From Marinicrinis sediminis (GTDB lineage Bacteria > Bacillota > Bacilli > Paenibacillales > KCTC-33676), in contig NZ_JBHUMM010000010.1 of NCBI RefSeq assembly GCF_042685085.1, forward strand, positions 302,232 through 366,231: DNA of 64,000 nucleotides, read 5' to 3'. The position numbers and the translations under genes were made by a program. The notes beneath the pieces are model-generated. The model saw nothing but the letters and a program-made list of their open reading frames with translations, was not told where the DNA came from and searched no databases. Below, piece after piece: positions 27,047 to 36,381 of the stretch; position 1 is the stretch's first letter; every line of letters begins with the position of its first letter.

Positions 27047-28135
27047 ATGAGATTGGTTTTGACGAAAAACTGCAAGGCAGGCATGAAACTGGCCAGAAGC
27101 ATCTATAATGAGCAGGGACTTGTATTGCTGCATGAGCAGGTGGAATTAAATGATAGCCTGATAAGGAAAATGCTCACGCATGGCATCGACTATGTGTATA
27201 TTTTTGATGAGCGCACCGAGGATGTAGAATGTGTACATACGATAGAACCAGAGACTCGCAGTCGTGCCATTACGCAGATTCGACAAAACTTTACGCGACT
27301 CGTTGACCAATTCCAGCGAAAACGTACCATTACTTCATCCGCGGATCGGGAGCTCAAGCAGATCGTTCATATGCTGTTCGATGATCTGAAACGGCATGAC
27401 CAGGCGTTGATTATGCTCTCGGATATTCGCGCAGCCAATGAATATCTGTTTTCACATTCCTTAAATGTAGGGATTTTCAGCCTCATCATCGGAATTTCAC
27501 TTGGATATGACGAGGATGAACTGATGCAGATCGGGCTGGGAGGACTCTTGCACGATATCGGGAAGATGCAGGTCAATCCGCACATATTAAATAAACCGGG
27601 CCCGCTGACAGCCCAGGAAATGAGCGCTATGCGCAAGCACACGGAATTCGGATTTCAGATATTGAAGGATATTCCAAACATATCGCTCCTGTCTGCCCAC
27701 TGTGCGCTCCAGCATCATGAGCGAATGGATGGCAGCGGCTACCCGAGAGGGATACAGGGGAATGAAATCCATGAATACGCCCAATGGATCGGACTCATCG
27801 ATGCGTATGACGCCATGACCAATCATCGCGCTTACCGGGAGGCGATGCTGCCGCATCAGGTACTGGAGATTCTGTATACAGGTGCAGGTTCGCGGTATGA
27901 TATCAAGAAACTGGAGCACTTCAGAGATCGCATCGCCGTTTACCCGATTGGCGTTACCGTGCAGCTGAATACAGGTGAAAAAGGGGTGGTCGTGGATTTG
28001 AACGCCAAAGTCCTGCATCGCCCCGTGATTCGGATCTTGCAGGATGCAGACGGACAGTCCATGGAACAGCCGTACGAGCTGGATTTGTCCAAGAAATTAA
28101 ATTTGACGATTGTAGATTTGATCTACGAAGTGTAA
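27047..28135 (+). CDS. HD-GYP domain protein, putative c-di-GMP phosphodiesterase
   Basis: 362 residues, same architecture as the leftward HD-GYP gene: N-terminal domain (CKAGMKLARSIYNEQGLVLL), then HD-GYP with GGLLHDIGKMQVNPHILNKPG and QHHERMDGSGYPRGI, and a C-terminal segment YPIGVTVQLNTGEKGVVVDL typical of this Bacillales group. Catalytic positions look intact. It follows yunD by 87 nt and precedes an MMPL gene by 37 nt, so the three may share transcripts. Likely lowers cytoplasmic c-di-GMP; output pathway unknown. Confidence 0.9.
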   Translation: MRLVLTKNCKAGMKLARSIYNEQGLVLLHEQVELNDSLIRKMLTHGIDYVYIFDERTEDVECVHTIEPETRSRAITQIRQNFTRLVDQFQRKRTITSSADRELKQIVHMLFDDLKRHDQALIMLSDIRAANEYLFSHSLNVGIFSLIIGISLGYDEDELMQIGLGGLLHDIGKMQVNPHILNKPGPLTAQEMSAMRKHTEFGFQILKDIPNISLLSAHCALQHHERMDGSGYPRGIQGNEIHEYAQWIGLIDAYDAMTNHRAYREAMLPHQVLEILYTGAGSRYDIKKLEHFRDRIAVYPIGVTVQLNTGEKGVVVDLNAKVLHRPVIRILQDADGQSMEQPYELDLSKKLNLTIVDLIYEV

Positions 28136-28172
28136 GGCTTCGTCAATCGGATGAAAGGACAGGCATCTCACG

Positions 28173-30491
28173 ATGAAGGAAACGATGCAGCCAGGCTTTT
28201 TTTGGCATTTGGGAAAAGGGGTCTATACTCACCGGGTCAAGATCGTGATTGGATTTGTGGTGCTTCTTGCAGGCTTGGCCTGGTTTGCCAGTCAGACGCC
28301 GCAGCGATTGACCGACAATGGCTTTACTCCGTATGGCAGTGAATCGCAGTTGGGTCTGGAACGCTTGCAGACTAACCTGGATTATCCGGGAACGATGCTG
28401 CAGCTCGTTTATGAAAGTGAGCAGATTGATTTGTCTGACCCGAATGCTCGGCAGCGAATGATGGATTCTCTGGCCCCTTTACAAGAATGGCCAGCCTATG
28501 CGGGGGCTTCCTTTATAGAAATGGGTGATGATGCTGCGCAATCAGACCCTCCAGCTTCATCCCGTCTTGCGGCTATACAGGTGATGCTGGAATGGGATAC
28601 AGATGAAGCGCTGCGCCATTATCCGGAATTGAGAGAGCAGATCAAGGCTCCAGCTGGCATGCAGGTGTACGTCACGGGCGGCACCCCGGTCATGCATGAC
28701 ATGCAGGAAGCGAGCAAGCAGGACATTATCAAGGCAGAGATGCTGGGCATCCCAATCGCGATCATCGTCTTGCTTCTTGTGTTTGGAACCGTAGTCGCTG
28801 CTGCGCTGCCGCTGCTGGTCGGTCTTGTGAGTGTAACCTTGACGCTGGGCCTTCTATATTTCGTCGCAGGTGTGTATTCCCTTTCTAACTTTATGCCCAA
28901 TATCGTTACGATGCTGGGTCTGGCCGTAGGGATTGATTATGCGCTATTTATCGTCAGTCGTTTCCGGGAGGAACGGAGCAAGCGGTCATCAGTTGAAAAT
29001 GCGGTGGCTGCAACGATGCAGACGGCCGGCAAATCGATTTTCTTTTCCGGTGTAGCGGTCTGGATTGGATTGCTTGGCATGCTGTTTATTGATCTCAACC
29101 TGTATTACTCCTTATGTCTGGGCGGAGTAACGGTCGTATTTATTTCTGTCATCGTGGCCAATACGCTTTTGCCAGCTGTACTGGGCTTGCTCGGAGACAG
29201 AATCAATGCCTGGCCGATTCTGCCAAAGCACAAATCGGTGAAGTCAGTGCGCATCTCGGGAACAGCAGAGCAAGCGGACACGATGGCCCAATCCGATCTA
29301 GCAGACCTCAAGCCGAAACGGATTAGCTGGCAGCGCTGGGCTCGTTTTGTCATGCGTTATCCCGTGATGTTGACCATCCTAATTATGGGCGTACTGGTCA
29401 GTGCGATGTTTCCGCTAAGAGCGATCGTGATGGATGTGCCGAGTGCGGAGGTTCTGCCTCCGAAGTATGAATCCAGACTCGGCTATGATCTGCTCCATGC
29501 TTCGTTTCCCGCTCAGGCGATCCATCCCGTTCAGGTCGTGGTTCATGCCAGTAATCCGCTGGAGGATGAGAGAACACTACAGGAAGTGAGGCGTCTTCAG
29601 GAGTCGCTAAGCCAGATGGCAGGGATCGAGCAAGTGACGAGTTTTCTGGATGTGCTGGGAGCAGCCTCACTGGAAGACCAAGTACAGAAAATGAAGCTGC
29701 CGGAAGTCAAGCAGATGTTATTCGAACAGAAGCTGGCTGGAGAGCAGACTGCGGTTTTCCTGATTGCTTCAGCCTATGAGACGGGCACACGGGAGAACCG
29801 GGCACTGATTGAGGAGCTCAGAGAACTTGATGCTCCTTCCCTGGAGTTGTATGTAACCGGAGAAGCGGCATTTCGTCTCGATATTATTGAACGGATTACG
29901 AAGGCGGTTCCGTATGTGTTATTATGTGTTACAGGTGTTACGTTTGTCATCCTCATGCTGGCTTTCCGCTCCTTGCTGCTGCCGTTAAAGGCAGTGCTGA
30001 TGAATTTGCTCAGTCTCGGAGCAAGTCTCGGAGTGGTGGTGCTCGTCTTTCAGGACGGCTGGCTGGCTTCGATGCTCGATATTTCCGCAACGGGCTATGT
30101 CAATGCGACGCTTCCCGTCATCATTTTCTGTGTCGTATTTGGCATATCCATGGATTATGAGGTCTTTCTCATTTCCAGAATTATGGAGGAATATGAACGG
30201 ACGGGCGACAACGACTGGAGTACTGCGGAAGGACTGCACAAAACAGGTCGGCTGATTACGAGTGCCGCCCTCATCCTGATTGTGGTGGTGGGGACCTTCA
30301 TCTTCACAGATATTGAGATCATGAAAGCGCTGGGACTCGGCTTGTCTCTGGCGGTGTTTATCGATGCGACCCTTATACGCATTGTGCTCGTCCCATCGCT
30401 GATGAAGCTGCTGGGCAAAGCGAACTGGTGGGCCCCAGCCTGGCTTAAGCCGATACGCAGCAGGGAGGATCAACGTACCAGCCCTTCCTGA
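28173..30491 (+). CDS. MMPL/RND-family membrane transporter
   Basis: 772-residue exporter with the duplicated MMPL layout: one membrane segment near residue 25, an extracellular domain (50-180), five segments (about 185-340), a cytoplasmic linker, then a second copy (segment near 395, extracellular domain, five segments 590-755). The proton-relay-type sequence GLAVGIDYALFIVSRFREE and its second-half equivalent FGISMDYEVFLISRIMEEYE are clear. MmpL-like proteins export lipids or hydrophobic compounds; the cargo here cannot be read from the sequence. Confidence 0.9.
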   Translation: MKETMQPGFFWHLGKGVYTHRVKIVIGFVVLLAGLAWFASQTPQRLTDNGFTPYGSESQLGLERLQTNLDYPGTMLQLVYESEQIDLSDPNARQRMMDSLAPLQEWPAYAGASFIEMGDDAAQSDPPASSRLAAIQVMLEWDTDEALRHYPELREQIKAPAGMQVYVTGGTPVMHDMQEASKQDIIKAEMLGIPIAIIVLLLVFGTVVAAALPLLVGLVSVTLTLGLLYFVAGVYSLSNFMPNIVTMLGLAVGIDYALFIVSRFREERSKRSSVENAVAATMQTAGKSIFFSGVAVWIGLLGMLFIDLNLYYSLCLGGVTVVFISVIVANTLLPAVLGLLGDRINAWPILPKHKSVKSVRISGTAEQADTMAQSDLADLKPKRISWQRWARFVMRYPVMLTILIMGVLVSAMFPLRAIVMDVPSAEVLPPKYESRLGYDLLHASFPAQAIHPVQVVVHASNPLEDERTLQEVRRLQESLSQMAGIEQVTSFLDVLGAASLEDQVQKMKLPEVKQMLFEQKLAGEQTAVFLIASAYETGTRENRALIEELRELDAPSLELYVTGEAAFRLDIIERITKAVPYVLLCVTGVTFVILMLAFRSLLLPLKAVLMNLLSLGASLGVVVLVFQDGWLASMLDISATGYVNATLPVIIFCVVFGISMDYEVFLISRIMEEYERTGDNDWSTAEGLHKTGRLITSAALILIVVVGTFIFTDIEIMKALGLGLSLAVFIDATLIRIVLVPSLMKLLGKANWWAPAWLKPIRSREDQRTSPS

Positions 30492-30529
30492 AGAAAAATT
30501 ATGTCAAGCAAAGGTGCGGTGTAAGTGAT

Positions 30530-31657
30530 ATGTCTATGAAACTACGAATGAATCCCGCAGGAATTGATTTGCAGAAGGATCCCTGGGATCCGATCCATTC
30601 CCTGCGAAAATATGGTCAGCATGTTCTGACCAGTATAGAAATGACCGTGACCAATCTGTGCAACATGCGCTGCGAGCATTGTGCGGTAGGGGATGCCCTG
30701 GTTTGGAAGGAAGGCCCCAAGCTGCCCCTCAAGCTGATGCTAGAGCGTCTGGAAGAAATCGATACGCTGGAGACGATCAGTATAACCGGCGGAGAACCTA
30801 CTTTCGACAAGCGCAATATCGAGGCATACATCCTGCCGCTGTTGCAATATGCTAGAGATAGAGGGCTGAAATCCCAGATCAACTCCAATCTGACGCTTGA
30901 TTACGAACGCTATGAACAGATTGCTCCTTTTCTGGACGTCATGCATATTTCCTATAATTATACGAATGTGGAAGATTTCCTGGCCGTGGGATTTGAACGA
31001 AGCGGACGTGAAGTGCCACACAGGCAGGCGGCGCAGCTGTATGAAAACATGGTCGAGAATACGAAGCGATTGACGAAAGCAGGACTTTTTGTCTCTGCTG
31101 AATCGATGATCAATTATCGTACACATCACAAGCTGCCAGAGATTCATCAGCAAATCGTCGAAATGGGCTGTCAGCGTCATGAGGTGCATCCGATGTATCC
31201 CAGCTCGTTTGCGTCCAATCTGCCTGTGTTGACCCTTGAGCAAACCAGAGAAGCGATCCATTCACTTCTGGATGTTCGAGATGAACAAATCTGGATGCTG
31301 TTTGGCACCCTGCCCATTTTTCACTGCAGCTCCGATTCAGCGGACCACAAGCTGTTGAACCGATTACGGACAGCACCCCATACCACGGTGCGCAATGATC
31401 CGGATGGCCGTAACCGGCTGAATGTCAATTTGTTTACGGGCGACGTGTACGTGACGGATTTTGCCGATCTGGCTTCCATTGGCAATATTCATAAAACGTC
31501 GTTGCAACCTCTGTTTGCCAAATGGATGACGCATCCGTACCAGCAGTTGGTGAATTGCCATTGTGATGCCGCGTCTTGCTGCGGACCCAATCTGCTAGTG
31601 AAGGATACGTATTATCGGAATACCGATTTTCATGCTCGCCAAGCAATTGGCTCTTAA
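30530..31657 (+). CDS. yfkAB: Radical SAM/CxCxxxxC protein YfkAB
   Basis: Radical SAM enzyme, 375 residues, reaction unknown. The 4Fe-4S motif CNMRCEHC (CxxxCxxC) follows SIEMTVTNL, and ISITGGEPTFD is the SAM-binding GGE motif. The C-terminal CHCDAASCCGPN provides the CxCxxxxC motif that defines YfkAB and probably binds a second cluster. The gene is a single intact frame. It sits 38 nt after the MMPL gene and 30 nt before a ytvI-like gene. Confidence 0.93.
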   Translation: MSMKLRMNPAGIDLQKDPWDPIHSLRKYGQHVLTSIEMTVTNLCNMRCEHCAVGDALVWKEGPKLPLKLMLERLEEIDTLETISITGGEPTFDKRNIEAYILPLLQYARDRGLKSQINSNLTLDYERYEQIAPFLDVMHISYNYTNVEDFLAVGFERSGREVPHRQAAQLYENMVENTKRLTKAGLFVSAESMINYRTHHKLPEIHQQIVEMGCQRHEVHPMYPSSFASNLPVLTLEQTREAIHSLLDVRDEQIWMLFGTLPIFHCSSDSADHKLLNRLRTAPHTTVRNDPDGRNRLNVNLFTGDVYVTDFADLASIGNIHKTSLQPLFAKWMTHPYQQLVNCHCDAASCCGPNLLVKDTYYRNTDFHARQAIGS

Positions 31658-31687
31658 ATCGATTCATAATGAACCATTAAAGGATGT

Positions 31688-32749
31688 GTGCCGGTGTCTC
31701 TGCGAAATCTGATCACCCTGCTCTTGGGTTTGTTATTTTTATACGGGTTGTTTACGGTAGGCTTCCCCTTTTTGCTCGCACTGGTGGTTGCGATTTTCCT
31801 GGAGCCCATGAATCAATTGCTGATACGCATGTTCAAGCTCCATCGCATTGCGGCGGCGACGATATCCTGCACCATTTTCACCCTGCTGTTTCTGGGCATC
31901 GTGTATGCGATCGGGTTAAAGATCTTGACGCAACTGGTCGCATTTTTCAATCGGGCGCCCTTGTATACGTCCGAGCTCCGCAAAATGTTCGATGACTGGA
32001 TTGAGAAAACCCAGCTTTTCTATGATTCGCTCTCTCCGGACGTGGCGATTCAATTTGACGAGGGGTTAAAGCAGGGGACCGCTACTCTGGTGAAGCTGAT
32101 TTCCGGTCTTTCCGGGAAGGTGATTGATTTCGCTCAGATGATCCCGAACCTGTTTCTGGTATACATTGTGTTTACGGTAGCGCTGTATTTATTCAGCTAT
32201 TCCCTGGCGACGATGAAAGATCGCTTCCTGACCATCTTTGCTGAAGAATCCAGGCAAAAGGTGGAGCGGGTGCTGCTTGATCTGAAGGCATCGATCTTCG
32301 GATTTCTGCGTGCCCAGCTGATTCTTAGCAGCTTAACCTATGTACTGGCCCTGATCGGTCTCATGATCCTCGATGTCCAGTATGCCATGGCCGTCGCCCT
32401 GTTGATCGTCATTGTGGATTTGCTGCCGATCTTGGGGACGGGTTCCTTTCTGATGCCTTGGGCTGCGTACGAGATGTTCAAAAATGATATCTTCCTGGCT
32501 ATTGGCCTTGCTGTGCTCTTTCTGGTCATTACAGTGGTCAGACGGATTGTCGAACCGAAAATTCTGGGTGATTCCGTCGGCATCGGTGCCTTGTCGGCCT
32601 TGATCAGTCTCTATGCAGGCTTCAAGCTGTTTGGCATGATCGGGTTGTTTTTTGGCCCGATTGTTATCATTATTTATCAGGCGATGCGCAAGGTCGGTTT
32701 AATTCGATTGAATATCCGCTTCGATGATTCTTCCGAAGGAAAGACGTGA
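31688..32749 (+). CDS. AI-2E/YtvI-family membrane protein
   Basis: 353-residue polytopic membrane protein of the AI-2E transporter family. Two hydrophobic segments near the N-terminus (LITLLLGLLFLYGLFTVGFP), a long central loop, then a cluster of segments with the family motif VDLLPILGTGSFLMPWA and IVEPKILGDSVGIGAL, and a final segment FGMIGLFFGPIVIIIYQAM. Its length and neighbourhood suit YtvI, a sporulation membrane protein, but other family members look alike. Start is GTG 31688 with AAAGGA close upstream. Confidence 0.82.
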   Translation: MPVSLRNLITLLLGLLFLYGLFTVGFPFLLALVVAIFLEPMNQLLIRMFKLHRIAAATISCTIFTLLFLGIVYAIGLKILTQLVAFFNRAPLYTSELRKMFDDWIEKTQLFYDSLSPDVAIQFDEGLKQGTATLVKLISGLSGKVIDFAQMIPNLFLVYIVFTVALYLFSYSLATMKDRFLTIFAEESRQKVERVLLDLKASIFGFLRAQLILSSLTYVLALIGLMILDVQYAMAVALLIVIVDLLPILGTGSFLMPWAAYEMFKNDIFLAIGLAVLFLVITVVRRIVEPKILGDSVGIGALSALISLYAGFKLFGMIGLFFGPIVIIIYQAMRKVGLIRLNIRFDDSSEGKT

Positions 32750-32879
32750 CTCGGGCCAGTAGACCAGCATATCAAAGACCATTGCACAACAGAAGAAAGA
32801 GCCGTATACAGGACGGCACGGGAGCCATTAGACGACTTTCAACGGAAACTGGGGTAAGGAAGGAAAGGAAGGATACAAG

Positions 32880-33107
32880 ATGAATGAATGGAAAAACAGT
32901 GGGGAATGTGAAGTCATTAAATCGACTGCCATGTCCAACGAGGCCTATACGCTGATTGTCGAGCAGAAGCAGGGAACAGGCTACCGCAGCCGTATGTTGC
33001 TGGATCAGACAAGCATCTATACCTCCTTCTGGTGGGAAACGGTGGAAAAGGCCGAACAGGAAGCGATGGATTACTATACCCACCTGCGCAAAAAGCCATT
33101 CGAGTAA
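32880..33107 (+). CDS. Small conserved-type hypothetical protein
   Basis: 75 residues, soluble and charged; not recognised. A purine-rich AAGGAAGGAAAGGAAGG run ends seven bases before the ATG, a good ribosome-binding site. Sequence has an aromatic middle (TSFWWETVEKAEQEAMDYY) and no membrane segment. It is flanked by a ytvI-like and a HAD gene. Other frames are open too, so the call depends on the ribosome-binding site. Confidence 0.6.
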   Translation: MNEWKNSGECEVIKSTAMSNEAYTLIVEQKQGTGYRSRMLLDQTSIYTSFWWETVEKAEQEAMDYYTHLRKKPFE

Positions 33108-33193
33108 AGCGAAGCTCGTTTGGACGTCATGGTTTCTGTGTTGACAAGCAGATGGTCCCGTGTTTACATAAGAGGAAATGAAAAATACGGGAT

Positions 33194-33880
33194 GTGATGA
33201 ACATGCAAACATTAAAACGACCCCAGGCGATGATCTTTGACCTGGATGGCACCTTGTTTCAGACGGAAACGCTGCTCATCCCTACCTTTGAGCGAACCTT
33301 CGAGACGCTTCGGGCAGAAGGGAAATATGAGGGGGACACGCCTCCGGTTGAACGGATGATCCAAAACCTGGGTCAGCTTCTGAAAGATATCTGGGAGGAT
33401 GTGATGCCGGGAGCTTCGCCTGAACTGGTGCAAGAGGTCGATCACCAGTTTTTGAAAGAGGAACTGGAAGGTCTGGCACGGGGAGAAGGTCAGTTGTATC
33501 CGGATGTGGCTGAAGTGATGCAGCAACTGAAGGAAGCAGGCGTTGACCTGTATATCGCCAGCAACGGTCTGGAGCCTTATGTAAAGGGCGTGCTGGACAA
33601 AAAAGGACTGACACCCTGGCTGGACGGCATTTACAGTGCCGGGGAATTCCGTACCGCCTCCAAGGTAGAGCTGGTGCAGCTTTTGCTGAAACGACATCAT
33701 CTGACTGAGGCCTGGATGGTAGGAGATCGTTCCTCTGATGTGGAAGCCGGACATGCGAATCAGCTGCCGGTCATTGGATGTGCTTATGCCGGCTTTGGTG
33801 ATCATACGGAAATTGCCGATGCAGATGTGAAGATCACAGAATTCCGTACATTGCTGGAGCTCTACCAGCAAGCAGAATAA
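33194..33880 (+). CDS. HAD-superfamily hydrolase, phosphatase type
   Basis: 228 residues. Motif I FDLDGTLFQTE gives the nucleophile Asp and the acid/base Asp, motif II IASNG, motif III Lys in ASKVELVQLLL, motif IV MVGDRSSDVEAG. A helical cap domain sits between motifs I and II (residues 25-95), as in phosphoglycolate phosphatase-like (PGMB/Gph) enzymes. The substrate is a small phosphorylated metabolite that cannot be named. Start uncertain between GTG 33194, ATG 33197 and ATG 33203. Confidence 0.87.
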   Translation: MMNMQTLKRPQAMIFDLDGTLFQTETLLIPTFERTFETLRAEGKYEGDTPPVERMIQNLGQLLKDIWEDVMPGASPELVQEVDHQFLKEELEGLARGEGQLYPDVAEVMQQLKEAGVDLYIASNGLEPYVKGVLDKKGLTPWLDGIYSAGEFRTASKVELVQLLLKRHHLTEAWMVGDRSSDVEAGHANQLPVIGCAYAGFGDHTEIADADVKITEFRTLLELYQQAE

Positions 33881-34002
33881 CGATCAGACCAAACACAAGC
33901 AAAACACACACAAGCAAAAACACGAGTGCAACCGTATCCGCATCTGTATCGCTGAAAAGGGACAAGCACTGAATCAAACAAGCGTAAACGAACAGAATGG
34001 AT

Positions 34003-34057
34003 AATGGGTATAGGGTGAGGCTGGATGAAGCGGATAACCCCATACCCATTTTGTTTT
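34003..34057 (+). terminator. Terminator downstream of the HAD gene
   Basis: Fourteen-bp stem with one mismatch (34003-34016 with 34037-34050), then a T-rich tail. It lies between convergent genes, 120 nt after the HAD stop. Confidence 0.75.
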
Positions 34058-34130
34058 TCCATGAAGCAGGTTTCGGATTACACTGGCTGGTGCAGAGTGA
34101 ATCCGTTTGCCGCACGGTGTATGGGAGCTT

Positions 34131-35252
34131 TCATGTCGTTTGACGATTGGCGTATACGTACTTGGCATATTCCATGGGACGCTGAATCGATTTTTGGTAA
34201 ACGGATTTCTGCCCGATTTTATAGAACACTTCTCGACCCGGTTTGGGATTGATTTCGAGCAGCCAGATGTCTCCCTTTGGATCAATGGCAATATCGAGGG
34301 CCATCTCACACAAAGAACCATAATTTTTCTCCAGCCGCTGCAAGATGTGATGACTGAGCTTTTGAATGTGCTTTTGAATTTGCGTGACCTGTTCACCCGT
34401 GTATTTGCGTCTGAGCATGGTCAGCATCGGGAGGGCTGAGCCGCCACCGTGCAAGTTGGAGGTGACGCTGCGAAGCGGGCCGATTCGGCAAGCTCCACCC
34501 GTGAAGGACCACTTGCCACGATGGTTTTTTTGCAGCAAAATGCGATAGTCATGCACCCTTCCGCTCGGAAGCGTAATGTGAATCCCCTGTTGTACCTCGT
34601 ACTTTTTTTCTCCTTGCATCGTATTCAGGATGGACTTGAGCGCCGTTAGCTGGACGGGCTTGGGTGCAATCAGTCCCCGCTGGTGGTTGCGTCCCTGAAT
34701 GACATAACTTCCATTGCTCTGCTGAATGCGCAATATCCCTCTTCCACCGGTGCCATTCACCGGTTTGAAGAATACGGCATCATGCTTTTTGAGCATTTGG
34801 GTGACATCATCCACTTTGTTGTAAAATACGGTGTCTGGCAAATACGGCTTGATGCCTTCATCCTTCATAAATAACTGATGAATGTACCATTTGTTGGCGA
34901 GCGGACGGTTCAGATAGGTGAGGTCAGCATAGCGCTGTCGAAATTTCTTCAGCTGCTCGAACCGTTTCGTAGGCTGGTAACGGCAACGGTCAAAGATGAT
35001 GTCCGGGAGCGACGTCCATACCCGCTTCCATTTTTTCAGCTTGTGATCATAAGCATGTGCCAGCACCCGCTTCAGGGAATGATCGACATCCTCTGGTGTA
35101 AATACGATGACAGACAGTCCCAGACGTCTGCCAGCAGTCATGAATTTGCGAAACAGCGCCCGTTCCTCGAGCTGCTTGCGATCATTCCAGTAGAGTGCCA
35201 TGATGCCGATGACAGGACGGCTGTTGTTAAGTTCGATTGTATTCGTATCCAT
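34131..35252 (-). CDS. YheC/YheD-family ATP-grasp protein, copy 5 (short type)
   Basis: 373 residues, last gene of the five-gene array. Short type: begins directly with VIGIMALYWNDRKQLEER. ATP-grasp features: glycine-rich loop KPVNGTGGRGILRI, later Asp/Glu-rich DIAIDPKGDIWLLEINPKPG, where Glu and Asn bind magnesium. Family members (endospore coat-associated YheC/YheD) are presumed ligases joining an amino acid or similar group to an acceptor; the substrate is unknown. Its start overlaps the preceding gene by 26 nt, so translation is coupled. Cytoplasmic, probably in the mother cell. Confidence 0.88.
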   Translation of the reverse strand: MDTNTIELNNSRPVIGIMALYWNDRKQLEERALFRKFMTAGRRLGLSVIVFTPEDVDHSLKRVLAHAYDHKLKKWKRVWTSLPDIIFDRCRYQPTKRFEQLKKFRQRYADLTYLNRPLANKWYIHQLFMKDEGIKPYLPDTVFYNKVDDVTQMLKKHDAVFFKPVNGTGGRGILRIQQSNGSYVIQGRNHQRGLIAPKPVQLTALKSILNTMQGEKKYEVQQGIHITLPSGRVHDYRILLQKNHRGKWSFTGGACRIGPLRSVTSNLHGGGSALPMLTMLRRKYTGEQVTQIQKHIQKLSHHILQRLEKNYGSLCEMALDIAIDPKGDIWLLEINPKPGREVFYKIGQKSVYQKSIQRPMEYAKYVYANRQTT

Positions 35253-36381
35253 AAGGCTGTCCCCATCTTTCTTCGGATTGATTTTTTAAATAACGGCTGT
35301 ATTGGAACAGATAGTCCAGTGATTTTTTGCGTATCAGGGGTTCATCGAACTTCATTGGTTTGGCATTGGCTTCGAAAAACCATATCTGCTCCTTTTTGTC
35401 GATGCCGAGGTCCATGGACATTTCGCCGAGTGGATGCCCCGCACTTCGTTCAATCTGTTTGGCGATAAAGAGCGACGCCTTGGCGACCTTGGTCAGCATC
35501 TGTTTCGATTTGGTCAGGCCAAACACTTTTCGCAGCATCTTCTTCGGGTCTCCGATCGAGCCGCCGCGCGGAACGTGTGTCGTAATGCTCTCTTCACCGG
35601 CAATGCGGGCACCGATGCCGGTAATGCACCAGCGACCCTGATCATTTTTTTGAGCCAGAACGCGCAGATCGAAGGGACGTCCCCGATATTTTTGCAAATC
35701 AACGGCCTGCTGGATAATGTAGTCCTTTTTCTTCATATAGCTGCTCAGGGCTTCACTGATCTCGGCGATGCGGTCAAACTTGAAGGATTGGCTCTGAGTG
35801 CGGTCCTGAATTTTCAGTTCATATTGCAGTTTGGGGTGTCTCGTTTTGTGAATGCGCATAATCCCTTTGCCGGCCTTGCCCTTTTCAGGCTTCAGATATA
35901 CCCGGCTATGCTTGCTGAGCATTTTTCGCAGGTCGGCTGCCTCCTGGTAGCGCGTGGTGGAGGGTACGTATTTTTTGGTCAGTTTACTGGCATTGAGCCA
36001 TTCCATGAGTGTCCATTTATAGAAAAAGGAAGGATTATACAGCTTCACCTCCTCGGATTCGAGGCACTCCCGCAGCAGCTGCTTCACCCTTGGCAGTTCT
36101 TCATGCTTGCGATACGGAATACGATTATACAGAACGTAGGGGATCGGAATGATGACTTTTTTCCACTTGTTCGTCTGCTCGACATATTTATAGGCTTTGA
36201 CGGTTGATTTGGAGAGATCCAGCTCATCCACGGTAATAATATAAGTCGAGGAGCCCATCCTCCGTCCGCGTCGGATAATATCCCGAAAATTGGGGTGGTT
36301 GCCGCGAAAGCCCCTTTTCTTGCATGACATCGTCAAAATACCGAGCAGAGGTCGTGGTCTGTTTTGATTGTGAACGCGCAT
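35227..36381 (-). CDS. YheC/YheD-family ATP-grasp protein, copy 4 (short type)
   Basis: 384 residues. Begins RPLLGILTMSCKKRGFRGNH, so it lacks the N-terminal beta domain of the long copies. Glycine-rich loop KPEKGKAGKGIMRIHK; catalytic end DLGIDKKEQIWFFEANAKPM, with Ala-Asn-Ala in place of the Glu-Ile-Asn-Pro seen in copy 5, still keeping Glu and Asn. Basic protein overall. ATG 36381 follows the upstream stop directly (TAG-ATG) with AAGGAG ahead of it. Divergent enough from its neighbours to suggest a different substrate. Confidence 0.88.
   Translation of the reverse strand: MRVHNQNRPRPLLGILTMSCKKRGFRGNHPNFRDIIRRGRRMGSSTYIITVDELDLSKSTVKAYKYVEQTNKWKKVIIPIPYVLYNRIPYRKHEELPRVKQLLRECLESEEVKLYNPSFFYKWTLMEWLNASKLTKKYVPSTTRYQEAADLRKMLSKHSRVYLKPEKGKAGKGIMRIHKTRHPKLQYELKIQDRTQSQSFKFDRIAEISEALSSYMKKKDYIIQQAVDLQKYRGRPFDLRVLAQKNDQGRWCITGIGARIAGEESITTHVPRGGSIGDPKKMLRKVFGLTKSKQMLTKVAKASLFIAKQIERSAGHPLGEMSMDLGIDKKEQIWFFEANAKPMKFDEPLIRKKSLDYLFQYSRYLKNQSEERWGQPYGYEYNRT

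Noticed and set aside
32956..33144. Alternative frame of 62 codons overlapping the small hypothetical gene
   Set aside because: No ribosome-binding site and a Cys/Trp/Arg-rich, non-protein-like sequence; the frame starting at 32880 has a strong site.
33834..34115. Leftward ORF with a strongly hydrophobic C-terminal stretch, overlapping the end of the HAD gene
   Set aside because: It overlaps the HAD coding end and a strong rightward terminator, has no ribosome-binding site, and its hydrophobicity follows from the antisense of Ala/Lys-rich repeats. A small membrane protein cannot be fully excluded.
35434..36207. Rightward ORF of 257 codons opposite YheC/YheD copy 4
   Set aside because: Shadow frame; the ATP-grasp motifs on the minus strand are intact and well ordered.
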